52,313 nt of DNA from Candidatus Anaerobiospirillum pullistercoris (GTDB lineage: Bacteria > Pseudomonadota > Gammaproteobacteria > Enterobacterales > Succinivibrionaceae), in assembly GCA_019114785.1 (NCBI GenBank), contig DXEV01000032.1, positions 1-52,313 of the forward strand, read 5' to 3'. Under the pieces are notes generated by a model. The model made no database searches. It was not told the origin of the DNA and worked only from the letters and a program-made list of their open reading frames with translations. This document shows, piece by piece, positions 8,650 to 16,447 of this stretch. Each line of letters opens with the position of its first letter. Position 1 is the first letter of the stretch. A program made the position numbers and the translations under genes.

Positions 8650-9537
8650 ATGAAAGGAATCCTACTCGCCGGAGGACGTGGTACACGCCTCTACCCTCTT
8701 ACCAAATCCACATCCAAACAGCTCTTACCGGTATACGACAAACCCATGATCTATTACCCCTTGTCGACCTTAATGCTGTTTGGCATTCGCGAGATCTTAG
8801 TGATCTCTACCCCTCATGATCTCCCTCACATTAAGCACCTGCTAGGCAGTGGTGCTCAGTTTGGTCTGTCTCTGAGCTACGCTATCCAAGAACAACCAGA
8901 GGGCATAGCCCAAGCTCTGGTCATTGGCGCGAACTTTATTGGCACGGACAATGTCTGCCTGATTTTAGGTGACAATATCTTCTACATGGGAGAGCAATAC
9001 CACCAATTCCTCTCTGCTGTTCATCGCGATGAGGGCTCTAAAGCCACCATCTTTGCCTACCACGTATCTAACCCTCAGCGTTTTGGTGTAATTGAATTTA
9101 ACGAGCACTTAGAGGCCATCTCCATTGAAGAAAAGCCGCAAAATCCTAAGTCTAACTTCGTGTCTGTAGGACTATATTTCTACCCTAGCGACGTAGTGGC
9201 TAAAGCCCGCACTTTAAAGAAATCTGCACGCGGCGAATATGAGATCACCGATCTCAACAACCTCTATCTGCAAGAGCAGCGCTTAAACGTGGTTCCTATG
9301 CGGCGCGGTAATGCGTGGCTAGACGCCGGAACACCTGACAGTCTGATGGACTCTAGTATCTTTGTGCAGATCATTGAAAAGCGCCAAGGACTTAAGATCG
9401 CCTGCTTAGAGGAGATCGCTTACTATCAGGGCTTTATCAGCCGTGAACAACTACAGCACCTCACGCAAGAACTCAGTGCTGGTGCCTACAAAGACTACCT
9501 ACAGAAGGTTTTGGACGATGCGCACGAGATTTACTAA
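8650..9537 (+). CDS. rfbA: Glucose-1-phosphate thymidylyltransferase RmlA
   Basis: Makes dTDP-glucose from glucose-1-phosphate and dTTP, the first step of dTDP-L-rhamnose and related dTDP-sugars. The 295 residues equal the usual RmlA length. The nucleotide-binding GGRGTRLYPLT motif is at 8-18, followed by SKQLLPVYDKPMIYYPLS. ILGDNIF and VIEF...SIEEKP are also present. It overlaps rmlC by 20 bases, so the two are co-translated. RmlB is encoded 28 kb away and no rmlD is seen. The start at 8650 is fixed by homology, although its Shine-Dalgarno is 48 bases upstream across a predicted hairpin. Confidence 0.96.
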   Translation: MKGILLAGGRGTRLYPLTKSTSKQLLPVYDKPMIYYPLSTLMLFGIREILVISTPHDLPHIKHLLGSGAQFGLSLSYAIQEQPEGIAQALVIGANFIGTDNVCLILGDNIFYMGEQYHQFLSAVHRDEGSKATIFAYHVSNPQRFGVIEFNEHLEAISIEEKPQNPKSNFVSVGLYFYPSDVVAKARTLKKSARGEYEITDLNNLYLQEQRLNVVPMRRGNAWLDAGTPDSLMDSSIFVQIIEKRQGLKIACLEEIAYYQGFISREQLQHLTQELSAGAYKDYLQKVLDDAHEIY

Positions 9538-10078
9538 TCTTGAGATCTCAGGGGTCATCTTAGTGGAGCCTCAGATCTTTGGTGACGAGCGTGGCTACTT
9601 CATGGAAAGCTACAATCAAGCCGAATTTCAGGCTCACGGCATTACCGCCAACTTCGTGCAAGATAATCAGTCCAGCTCCTGTTATGGTGTGATCCGTGGT
9701 CTTCACTGCCAAAAACCACCTTTTGCACAAGACAAGCTGATCCGTGTGCTCTGGGGCCAGATCCTCGATGTGGTCGTTGATGCGCGCCTTGACAGCCCTA
9801 CTTACGGCCAACACCTAACCGCAAAGCTATCCAGTGACAACCAACATCAGCTCTTTATTCCTAAAGGCTGCTTACACGGCTTTGCCGTGCTTTCTGAGCA
9901 TGCAGTAATTGCTTATAAATGCGATCAGTTCTATCACCCTGAGGCCGAGCTGACAGTGCGCTATGATGACCCTGCACTTAATATTGCTTGGCCTATTCCC
10001 GACTCCAAACGCATCCTCTCTACCAAGGATCGCAATGCCACCCTCACTCTCGAGGAACTCAACTTGTCTTCAGACTAA
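9518..10078 (+). CDS. rfbC: dTDP-4-dehydrorhamnose 3,5-epimerase RmlC
   Basis: Cupin epimerase acting on dTDP-4-keto-6-deoxyglucose in dTDP-L-rhamnose synthesis. The frame is open from 9443, but the family N-terminus (TNLEISGVILVEPQIFGDERG) fixes ATG 9518, giving 186 residues (usual about 183). RGLHCQ at 60-65 holds the catalytic His63; conserved LIRV, DVVVDAR, FIPKGCLHGFAVLS and YKCDQFY follow. The start lies inside the last codons of rmlA in another frame, which implies coupling. Confidence 0.95.
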   Translation: MRTRFTNLEISGVILVEPQIFGDERGYFMESYNQAEFQAHGITANFVQDNQSSSCYGVIRGLHCQKPPFAQDKLIRVLWGQILDVVVDARLDSPTYGQHLTAKLSSDNQHQLFIPKGCLHGFAVLSEHAVIAYKCDQFYHPEAELTVRYDDPALNIAWPIPDSKRILSTKDRNATLTLEELNLSSD

Positions 10079-10128
10079 AGCCAAGGCTAAGACCAAGACT
10101 AGGACTTACTCCAGCCCCAAAATAACTA

Positions 10129-10235
10129 CGGCGCAAGGCTGGTAAAGCTAATTAACGCCTCACCTGCACTTGCGCCGCAATTGCTAAAGAGTGCTAACAC
10201 TCTTTGCCCATTTCACTTGCTATGGGTTAGCAAGT
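10129..10235. terminator. Three inverted repeats between convergent rmlC and trxA
   Basis: First, CGGCGCAAG (10129-10137) pairs with CTTGCGCCG (10169-10177), 9 bp. Second, AAAGAGTG (10186-10193) and CACTCTTT (10198-10205) pair around CTAA. Third, ACTTGCTA (10215-10222) and TAGCAAGT (10228-10235) pair directly behind the trxA stop. No long T-tract adjoins any of them. The set most likely serves termination or 3'-end protection for both converging transcripts. Confidence 0.55.
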
Positions 10236-10236
10236 C

Positions 10237-10566
10237 TTAGCTATTAAGGGAGCTTTTAATAAAGGCCTTGAGATCATCCTTAGAGATGGCACCGATGTGT
10301 TGACCCACCATGTTGCCACCATTGAACACTAATAAAGTTGGGATGCTCATCACCTTCCACTGAGTAGCAACAGCCTGATGCTCATCAATGTTCAGCTTGC
10401 AGATCTTGACATCATCCTGTTCATCAGCCAGCTCGTCTAAGATTGGGCCGACCATACGGCAAGGGCCACACCAAGGGGCCCAGAAATCAAGCAGTACAGG
10501 CTTATCAGACTTGAGAACCTCAGACTCAAAAGTATCATCAGAAAGATGTACAATCTTGTCGCTCAT
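10237..10566 (-). CDS. trxA: Thioredoxin 1
   Basis: General protein disulfide reductase of the cytosol, recycled by thioredoxin reductase. 109 residues, the standard length. The active site WCGPC has cysteines at 33 and 36, the buried Asp lies in LLDFWAPW, and the cis-proline is in MSIPTLLVF. GAGGAG lies 8 bases before the ATG. It stands alone between convergent rmlC and the downstream end of lpxH. Confidence 0.98.
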   Translation of the reverse strand: MSDKIVHLSDDTFESEVLKSDKPVLLDFWAPWCGPCRMVGPILDELADEQDDVKICKLNIDEHQAVATQWKVMSIPTLLVFNGGNMVGQHIGAISKDDLKAFIKSSLNS

Positions 10567-10747
10567 ACAAAAATCTCCTCATGGGTATGTTTGCGCTATA
10601 TTAGCACACCGCAAGCAAAGGCAACTGAGTTTTAGTGTCATCAGGCCCTAAAACAGGGGCTCTGAAAGTTCCCCACCCCAAAACATGACTCTTTTTTGCA
10701 ATAGCCATAAAGCCTGACGGACAAGCTCTCAAGGCACTACTTACCCA

Positions 10748-11512
10748 TCAAACAGCTGGTAGAGGTTCTTCCCGCAAAACAGGCCCCCCGCCATCATCCA
10801 CATAGCAGTAGCTCAGCATATTGCCCCATGCGCCCAAAACCAAACGAGCCTTGAGATCCTTGCACTCGCCTTCATGGCGGCCAAACTCATGGATATGGCC
10901 ATGAACCACATAATCAATGCGCTGAGGAAACAAGGTTGCAGCATGTTGCTCCACATAGTAAGCACAGATCTCTGCCACCGTCGCTGGCACTACTCCATAA
11001 AGCTCGCGCTCTTCAGGACTACGTGTCATTTCCTGACTGCGCATCCGAATAGAGTGTCCAATCTGTCGCCGCTTCCACAAAGGGAGGAGCCGAAATAAGA
11101 ACTGGAGACAGCGATTACTGACCTTGCGTTTATAGCGCTGATAGGCGAGGTCGTTACTACAAAAATCATCGCCATGCGTCAGCAAGATATTGGTTCCGTT
11201 GTGCGATAACACCCAAGTGTCAGGCAAAAGCGTCATATGAAAACTATGAGCTTCACGCGAGGACAGCAAAAAATCACGGTTTCCGTGGACAAAAAAGCTA
11301 TCTACCCCACGCTCTTGGGCCTGCCCTAAGACCTGACGTACTACATTCTGCGCCTCATCCTGCGGATCAAGCCCAATAAAAAAGTTAAACAAATCCCCAA
11401 GGATAAAGAGGCGATCTCCTGCTTTTAAGGCCGCCACAAAAGAGCTAAAAGCCTGTAAAAGCTCAGGTCTTGATGCTTGTAAGTGCAGATCAGCAATGAT
11501 GTAACAGGCCAT
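10748..11512 (-). CDS. lpxH: UDP-2,3-diacylglucosamine diphosphatase LpxH
   Basis: Metallophosphoesterase that hydrolyses UDP-2,3-diacylglucosamine to lipid X in lipid A synthesis, at the inner face of the membrane. The metal-binding motifs are complete: DLHL (Asp8, His10), GDLFNFFIG, GNRDF, THGDD and GHIHEFGRH. The frame extends upstream to a TTG, but ATG 11512 gives the family N-terminus MACYIIADLHL and 254 residues (E. coli 240). It follows ppiB, as in E. coli, but an intrinsic terminator lies immediately before it. It may therefore depend on read-through or on a promoter not identified here. Confidence 0.94.
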   Translation of the reverse strand: MACYIIADLHLQASRPELLQAFSSFVAALKAGDRLFILGDLFNFFIGLDPQDEAQNVVRQVLGQAQERGVDSFFVHGNRDFLLSSREAHSFHMTLLPDTWVLSHNGTNILLTHGDDFCSNDLAYQRYKRKVSNRCLQFLFRLLPLWKRRQIGHSIRMRSQEMTRSPEERELYGVVPATVAEICAYYVEQHAATLFPQRIDYVVHGHIHEFGRHEGECKDLKARLVLGAWGNMLSYCYVDDGGGPVLREEPLPAV

Positions 11513-11534
11513 AGGTTCAACTCTAAGTGCAGGC

Positions 11535-11580
11535 AAAAAATAAGGTCTGCCCTCTACCTCTAGTGGAGAAAAGCAGACCT
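11535..11580 (-). terminator. Intrinsic terminator behind ppiB
   Basis: On the minus strand AGGTCTGC (11580-11573) and GCAGACCT (11550-11543) form 8 perfect pairs, with a further small stem inside. TTATTTTTTG follows. It ends the ppiB transcript about 88 bases after its stop. It lies only about 25 bases before the lpxH ATG. Confidence 0.8.
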
Positions 11581-11667
11581 CTCAAAAAGCAAAGCTAAAG
11601 ATAGAGCTACAACTGAGTCTAAAGCACAGCTTATGACATAAGAGCAGGCTCTAACTTAGACTTAGAT

Positions 11668-12174
11668 CTATTCTAAGGAATCGATCTCGTAGCAATCCTC
11701 AATGATCACTGGATCCACAGGCACATCGCGGTGTGGGAAGAAAGACTTATTGTCAGTCTTCACTTCCTCGATCTTGGTGACCACATCTTGGCCCTTGACC
11801 ACTTTACCAAATACGCAATAGCCCCAGTTATGGGTTCTCTTGTCGTAATTTAAGAAAGCATTATCAACAGTGTTGATAAAGAACTGGCAAGTAGCAGAGT
11901 GTGGATCATTGGTACGAGCCATGGCAACAGTAAATGGCTCGTTTAAAAGACCATTATCAGCCTCGTTCTTGATAGGATCTAAGGTTGGCTTTTGTTGCAT
12001 GTCAGGAGTAAGGCCACCACCTTGGATCATGAAGCCAGGGATCACACGGTGGAAAATGGTGCCCTTATAGTGACCACTCTTCACGTACTTCAGGAAGTTC
12101 TCACAAGTGATTGGGGCTTTCTCTGTGTTCAGGTCGATAACAATATCGCCCATGTTTGTCTTAAAAATTACCAT
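11668..12174 (-). CDS. ppiB: Peptidyl-prolyl cis-trans isomerase B (cyclophilin)
   Basis: Cytosolic cyclophilin. 168 residues from ATG 12174, which follows AAGG by 8 bases; an upstream TTG at 12180 is not needed. Conserved catalytic segments are [31 protein letters not shown] and [11 protein letters not shown]. No signal peptide, so PpiB rather than PpiA. It is divergent from cysS and upstream of lpxH, the same block as in E. coli. Confidence 0.96.
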   Translation of the reverse strand: MVIFKTNMGDIVIDLNTEKAPITCENFLKYVKSGHYKGTIFHRVIPGFMIQGGGLTPDMQQKPTLDPIKNEADNGLLNEPFTVAMARTNDPHSATCQFFINTVDNAFLNYDKRTHNWGYCVFGKVVKGQDVVTKIEEVKTDNKSFFPHRDVPVDPVIIEDCYEIDSLE

Positions 12175-12454
12175 CAACAAAACCTTGCTTGCTAAAATTA
12201 GCGCTTAACAACATCGGAAAATGGTTAAGCTCAGCTTAGAGTATCATACCAGCTGCACTAGATCAGCCCTATGCCAAAGCAACTAGCCATTAATCAGCTC
12301 TTACTAGAGCAAGGACTGAAAAAATGGTAGATGCGGTGTGCTTATTCCATCTAAGCTGCGAAAATTATATGGCTTTTAGCGCTGATGCAAAAGCCGAAAA
12401 TTAGGCAATTCATGCCTAAGCTGGCGTTTTCCCTTGGCAGCAAAGAGACAAAAA

Positions 12455-13846
12455 ATGCTACAGATCCACAATACCATCACACGTCAAAAAGAAGATTTCG
12501 TGCCTATTACCCCAGGCAAGATCGGCATGTACGTGTGTGGTGTCACCGTCTACGACCTGTGCCATATTGGCCATGCTCGTACCTTTGTCAACTTCGACAT
12601 GATTGTGCGTTACCTGCGCTACTGTGGCTACGACGTAAAGTACGTTCGCAACATTACGGATATCGATGACAAGATCATCAAGCGCGCACAGGAAAAGGGT
12701 GTTAGTGCCAAAGATCTGGCTGAGCACTTCATCCAAGAGATGTATGAGGACTTCGATAAGCTCAACATCAAGCGTCCTGACTTAGAGCCACGTGCTACCG
12801 ACAATATCGACGCCATCATCTCCTTAGTACAGCGCCTGATCGACAAAGGTCATGCCTATGTCGCCAGCAATGGTGATGTAATGTTTGCCATTGACAGCTT
12901 CAAGAACTATGGACGTCTCTCCGGCCAAAAGCTCGAAGAGCTCAATGCTGGTGCCCGTATTGAGGTAGAAAAAGCCAAGCACAATCCTTTTGACTTTGTT
13001 CTGTGGAAACAATCAAAGCCAAGTGAGCCAGCTTGGGAATCTCCATGGGGCATGGGCCGTCCAGGTTGGCACATCGAGTGCTCGGCTATGAACAGCAAGT
13101 ACTTAGGCGAGACCTTTGATATCCATGGTGGTGGTTCAGATCTGATCTTCCCTCACCACGAAAATGAGATCGCCCAAAGCTGCTGTGCTTTTGATAGCAA
13201 GTATGTGAACTACTGGATGCACTCTGGCATGGTGATGATCGATCACGAGAAGATGTCTAAGTCTCTCAACAACTTCTTCACCATTCGTGAAGTGCTCGAG
13301 CACTACGATGCCGAAACCATCCGCTTCTTCTTGCTCTCGGCTCAATATCGCAGCCCACTGAACTACACCCAAGATAACCTCAACAAAGCCAAGGCTTCGC
13401 TAGAGCGCCTCTACACCGCTTTACGTGACACCAAGATTGGCCCAGCTGTAGGTGGTGAGGAATACGTCGAGCGCTTCAAGGCCTTTATGGACGATGACTT
13501 CAACACCCCAGGTGCAATCTCGGTACTCTTTGATCTGGCCAAAGCCATCAATAGCTGCAAAGACGATCAGGCCAAGGCTGAAGGTCTTGCAGGTCGCTTA
13601 GTGGAATTAGGTGGCGTCTTAGGCATTCTCTATCAAGAGCCAACCAAGTTCTTACAAGGCTTAGGTGTTGGTGCTACTGCTGAGGCTAACGATGAAGTGG
13701 CTCAAATTGAGGCTTTAATCGAAGAGCGCAAGCAAGCACGTGCCCGCAAGGATTACGCCGCTGCTGATGCTGCTCGTAACAAGCTCACTGAGATGGGCAT
13801 TGTCCTTGAGGATGGCCCTCAAGGTACCACTTGGCGTCGTGCTTAA
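12455..13846 (+). CDS. cysS: Cysteinyl-tRNA synthetase
   Basis: Class I synthetase charging tRNA-Cys. ATG 12455 gives 463 residues beginning [13 protein letters not shown], aligned with E. coli (461); the longer open frame from 12434 starts with TTG and has no support. The zinc-site cysteine is in [18 protein letters not shown] (Cys28), with HIGH at 37-40. The second zinc ligands are in WHIECSAMN and FPHHENE, and KMSKS is present. Monocistronic, between divergent ppiB and a paired-hairpin terminator. Confidence 0.97.
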   Translation: MLQIHNTITRQKEDFVPITPGKIGMYVCGVTVYDLCHIGHARTFVNFDMIVRYLRYCGYDVKYVRNITDIDDKIIKRAQEKGVSAKDLAEHFIQEMYEDFDKLNIKRPDLEPRATDNIDAIISLVQRLIDKGHAYVASNGDVMFAIDSFKNYGRLSGQKLEELNAGARIEVEKAKHNPFDFVLWKQSKPSEPAWESPWGMGRPGWHIECSAMNSKYLGETFDIHGGGSDLIFPHHENEIAQSCCAFDSKYVNYWMHSGMVMIDHEKMSKSLNNFFTIREVLEHYDAETIRFFLLSAQYRSPLNYTQDNLNKAKASLERLYTALRDTKIGPAVGGEEYVERFKAFMDDDFNTPGAISVLFDLAKAINSCKDDQAKAEGLAGRLVELGGVLGILYQEPTKFLQGLGVGATAEANDEVAQIEALIEERKQARARKDYAAADAARNKLTEMGIVLEDGPQGTTWRRA

Positions 13847-13852
13847 GCTTAC

Positions 13853-13917
13853 TAGGCTTCAAGCCTAAACATAGGCTGAAGCCTACGCCTAAATCCCTCC
13901 TCTTGCAGGGGAGGGAT
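13853..13917 (+). terminator. Two consecutive hairpins after cysS
   Basis: The first hairpin, 13853-13885, has about 14 bp with a single bulge around AACA. The second, 13893-13917, pairs ATCCCTCCTC with GGGGAGGGAT (one G-T) around TTGCA and is followed by GTTATCT. T-tracts are poor, but stem strength and position suggest termination before the next gene. Confidence 0.6.
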
Positions 13918-13941
13918 GTTATCTATTCATGAATTAGGACA

Positions 13942-13995
13942 AGGAGGCGGCGCTCTATCTTTCAAGAATCTTGAGGAGCTGAGCACCGATTGTTG
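13942..13995 (+). promoter_or_regulatory. Structured leader of the decarboxylase gene: Shine-Dalgarno, 41-nt stem-loop, 7-nt gap, ATG
   Basis: AGGAGG at 13942-13947 is followed by CGGCGCTC (13948-13955), which pairs 7 of 8 with GAGCACCG (13981-13988). TCAAG/CTTGA forms an inner hairpin at 13962-13974. The closed unit is 41 nt, then ATTGTTG (7 nt), then ATG 13996. The spacing of all parts is identical to the rmlA leader, and the two 41-mers align without gaps at about 25 of 41 positions. No closer Shine-Dalgarno precedes the ATG. Confidence 0.65.
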
Positions 13996-14988
13996 ATGAA
14001 TATTTTAGTGACCGGTGGTTCCGGTTTTATTGGCTCTAACCTCTGTCGTCGCTTGCTCGATGAGGGGCATTATGTGCTTTGTTTGGACAACAATTACACG
14101 GGACGGATGGAGAATATCCAAGAATTACTGACCAATGATCACTTTAGCTTCATCCTTGCAGATGTATGCGACAGTTTAAAAGATCGTCCTGAGCTCAAGA
14201 CGCAAGCCCTGCACTTAGATCAGATCTACAACTTAGCATGCCCAGCTAGCCCTCCTGCTTATCAGGGATTGCATGCCATTGAGACCACTAAGACTTGTGT
14301 CTTAGGGGCAATCAATGTGTTGGAGCTGGCTTTAGCCCATGGCGCTACTGTATTGCAAGCCTCTACCTCCGAGGTATATGGCGATCCTTTAGTGCATCCA
14401 CAGCATGAAGGCTATCGTGGCAACGTCAATCCTAATGGTATTCGTGCATGCTATGACGAGGGTAAGCGCTGTGCTGAGAGCTTGTTCTTCGACTATGCCC
14501 GCCATTTAGGAGCCAAAATTAAAGTCATTCGTATCTTCAACACCTATGGCCCATTTATGGATCCAAAAGATGGCCGTGTAGTTAGCAATTTCATATGCCA
14601 AGCCTTACGCGGTGAAGATCTTACGGTCTACGGTCAGGGTGAACAGACACGCTCGTTCTGTTTTGTCGATGACTTAATTGCGGGAATGGTGGCCATGATG
14701 AACTCAGATCCTGAATTTTTAGGCCCAGTAAATCTGGGAAATCCTCAGGAGTTCACCATTGCGCAATTAGCTCAGCAGGTGTTAGAGATGATTCCAAGTG
14801 GGGCCAAGCTGGTGTTTAAGGATTTACCACAGGATGATCCTCGTTGCCGTAAGCCAGATATCAGCCTAGCAAAAAGTAAATTAGGCTGGCAGCCTCACAT
14901 TAAGCTTACAGAAGGATTACAGCGCTCTATCCCTTACTTTGCTCAGCGCCTGCGTGATGATGGTGTGCAGTTGAAGGCCGTCTTCTAA
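13996..14988 (+). CDS. UDP-glucuronate decarboxylase (UDP-xylose synthase type)
   Basis: Extended short-chain dehydrogenase that converts UDP-glucuronate to UDP-xylose (or the 4-keto pentose), supplying pentose for surface glycans. 330 residues from ATG 13996; two TTG codons precede it. The NAD motif is GGSGFIGS (7-14). The active-site pattern is diagnostic for the family: STSEVYGDP, then [12 protein letters not shown] and CYDEGKR (YxxxK), then RIFNTYGP. No UDP-glucose dehydrogenase gene is in the window to feed it. The gene has the structured leader described above. Confidence 0.9.
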   Translation: MNILVTGGSGFIGSNLCRRLLDEGHYVLCLDNNYTGRMENIQELLTNDHFSFILADVCDSLKDRPELKTQALHLDQIYNLACPASPPAYQGLHAIETTKTCVLGAINVLELALAHGATVLQASTSEVYGDPLVHPQHEGYRGNVNPNGIRACYDEGKRCAESLFFDYARHLGAKIKVIRIFNTYGPFMDPKDGRVVSNFICQALRGEDLTVYGQGEQTRSFCFVDDLIAGMVAMMNSDPEFLGPVNLGNPQEFTIAQLAQQVLEMIPSGAKLVFKDLPQDDPRCRKPDISLAKSKLGWQPHIKLTEGLQRSIPYFAQRLRDDGVQLKAVF

Positions 14989-15236
14989 TTTTTCACGAAG
15001 TGGTGACTGTTATAAATAAACCAGATGCTTAAAATGCACCTCTCTAATGCGGCTTAAACCGCTACTTTGAGGCTATTGCTTTGTCTTGCAATGCTCCAAA
15101 ATTTAATTTGTAACAGCCATCTTAATCATTATTTTATGTTCCAAGCGCCCGCCCCTATTGGCTATGCTATTGGCTAACACCTGATATAAAGCTGATCCGA
15201 GAAAGGCCAAATATAGGAGGTGCGGGATTAACGATC

Positions 15237-16256
15237 ATGGCAAAAAATATCCTTTTAATTGCTGGTGGCGATAGCTCTGAACACGAGATATCACTGATTT
15301 CCGCCAAGTATGTAGCATCCCAACTCGAGCAAATCCCAGATTACAATGTGCTCAGCTGTGTCCTGCATGACTCCCAATTTCAATTCGCTGATGGTGCTGT
15401 GGGCTACTTCACCCTAGGCCCAAACTTTGTGGTACGAGCAGCAGACGGATCCGAGCAGTCTTATAAGATCGACTGTGCTGTACCTTGCCTGCATGGCTTC
15501 CCTGGCGAAACCGGAGATATCCAAGCCCTGCTCATGATGCACCAAGTGCCATTTATTGGTTGCGGCAAAGAGGCCAGCATCAACTGCTTTAACAAGGTCA
15601 CGACCAAACTGTACTTTACTGCTCTCAATATTGAGAACACCCCTTATATCTTTATCGCTGACGCTAGTGAAGCTGCTCTGAAACAAGCTCATAGTGCTTT
15701 TGCTAACTTTGGTCATGACGTCTATGTCAAAGCTGCTAGCCAAGGCTCTTCTATCGGCTGCTACCATGTCACCGATGAGAGTAAATTAGATGCTGCTATT
15801 AAAGAGGCTTTAAGCTACAGCCCATTGGTACTCGTAGAAAAGACCATTGTGCACCGTGAGCTGGAAGTAGCAGCCTATGAATACAATGGCGATCTGCACA
15901 TCACAGACCCCGGTGAGATCATCATTCCGCAAGATAAGTTCTATACTTTTGATGAAAAGTACAGTGCTGACAGCTCCTCTACCACCACCGTTGAGGTTAA
16001 AGATTTAAGCCCAGTACAAAAGGACATCATCAAGAGCATGGCTCGTCGTGCCTTTGTCGGCTTACATCTACGTCATCTTTCACGCATTGACTTCTTCTTA
16101 GGCGATGATGGTGTAGTCTATCTCAACGAGATCAACACTTTCCCTGGCATGACCCCAATCTCCATGTTCCCTAAGCTGGTAGAACATGCTGGACTGCCTA
16201 TGAGCAAGTTCTTCGCTGCCTGTGTAGAAGACGCTATCGCACATCAGGCTCAATAG
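15237..16256 (+). CDS. ddl: D-alanine--D-alanine ligase
   Basis: ATP-grasp ligase making the D-Ala-D-Ala dipeptide of peptidoglycan. 339 residues. N-terminal GGDSSEHEISL is the family signature. YVKAASQGSSIGC (ATP-grasp loop), LVEKTIVHRELEVA and the Mg-site RIDFFLGDDGVVYLNEINTFPGMT are conserved. The Shine-Dalgarno AGGAGG (15215-15220) is unusually far (16 nt) from the ATG; GAT/ATC pairing in between may shorten the distance. The 248 bases upstream contain no gene. Confidence 0.95.
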   Translation: MAKNILLIAGGDSSEHEISLISAKYVASQLEQIPDYNVLSCVLHDSQFQFADGAVGYFTLGPNFVVRAADGSEQSYKIDCAVPCLHGFPGETGDIQALLMMHQVPFIGCGKEASINCFNKVTTKLYFTALNIENTPYIFIADASEAALKQAHSAFANFGHDVYVKAASQGSSIGCYHVTDESKLDAAIKEALSYSPLVLVEKTIVHRELEVAAYEYNGDLHITDPGEIIIPQDKFYTFDEKYSADSSSTTTVEVKDLSPVQKDIIKSMARRAFVGLHLRHLSRIDFFLGDDGVVYLNEINTFPGMTPISMFPKLVEHAGLPMSKFFAACVEDAIAHQAQ

Positions 16257-16281
16257 CCTAAAATCAGGCTTAGAAGCCTCA

Positions 16282-16414
16282 CAGCTCAGAGTCGTAGCTA
16301 TATTAAAGTTGAGCCTTATTCACTTAACTTTAGGCTTGGCCCATACCGAATACTATTGCGGTCTAGGGACATATGAGCCATCGTGGTCTACCCCTCAACC
16401 TTGACTCTGAGCTG
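16282..16414. repeat. 12-bp inverted repeat bracketing most of the ddl-msbA gap
   Basis: CAGCTCAGAGTC (16282-16293) is the exact reverse complement of GACTCTGAGCTG (16403-16414), 109 bases apart. Between them TAAAGTT/AACTTTA can pair. AGGCTT/AAGCCT (16266-16279) lies just before and may end ddl transcription. The whole region could fold as one large structure just before the msbA start. It is unlike the other repeat family in this window. Confidence 0.5.
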
Positions 16415-16447
16415 TTCCATTAACCAATTTTTCTGGAGCACCGTTTT

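Noticed and set aside
10186-10205. Half of a CIRCE heat-shock operator (GAGTGCTAA) behind trxA
   Set aside because: The matching half TTAGCACTC with a 9-base spacer is absent; the sequence is better explained as the 8-bp terminator-like hairpin.
10666-10672. Sigma-E -35 (GGAACTT on the minus strand) upstream of trxA
   Set aside because: No TCnnA-type -10 at 15-17 bases; GGGG/CCCC pairing across it suggests a weak lpxH terminator instead.
15215-15236. ddl as a third gene with the Shine-Dalgarno/hairpin/start arrangement
   Set aside because: AGGAGG is 16 bases from the ATG with only a possible 3-bp pairing between; too weak to group with the rmlA and decarboxylase leaders.
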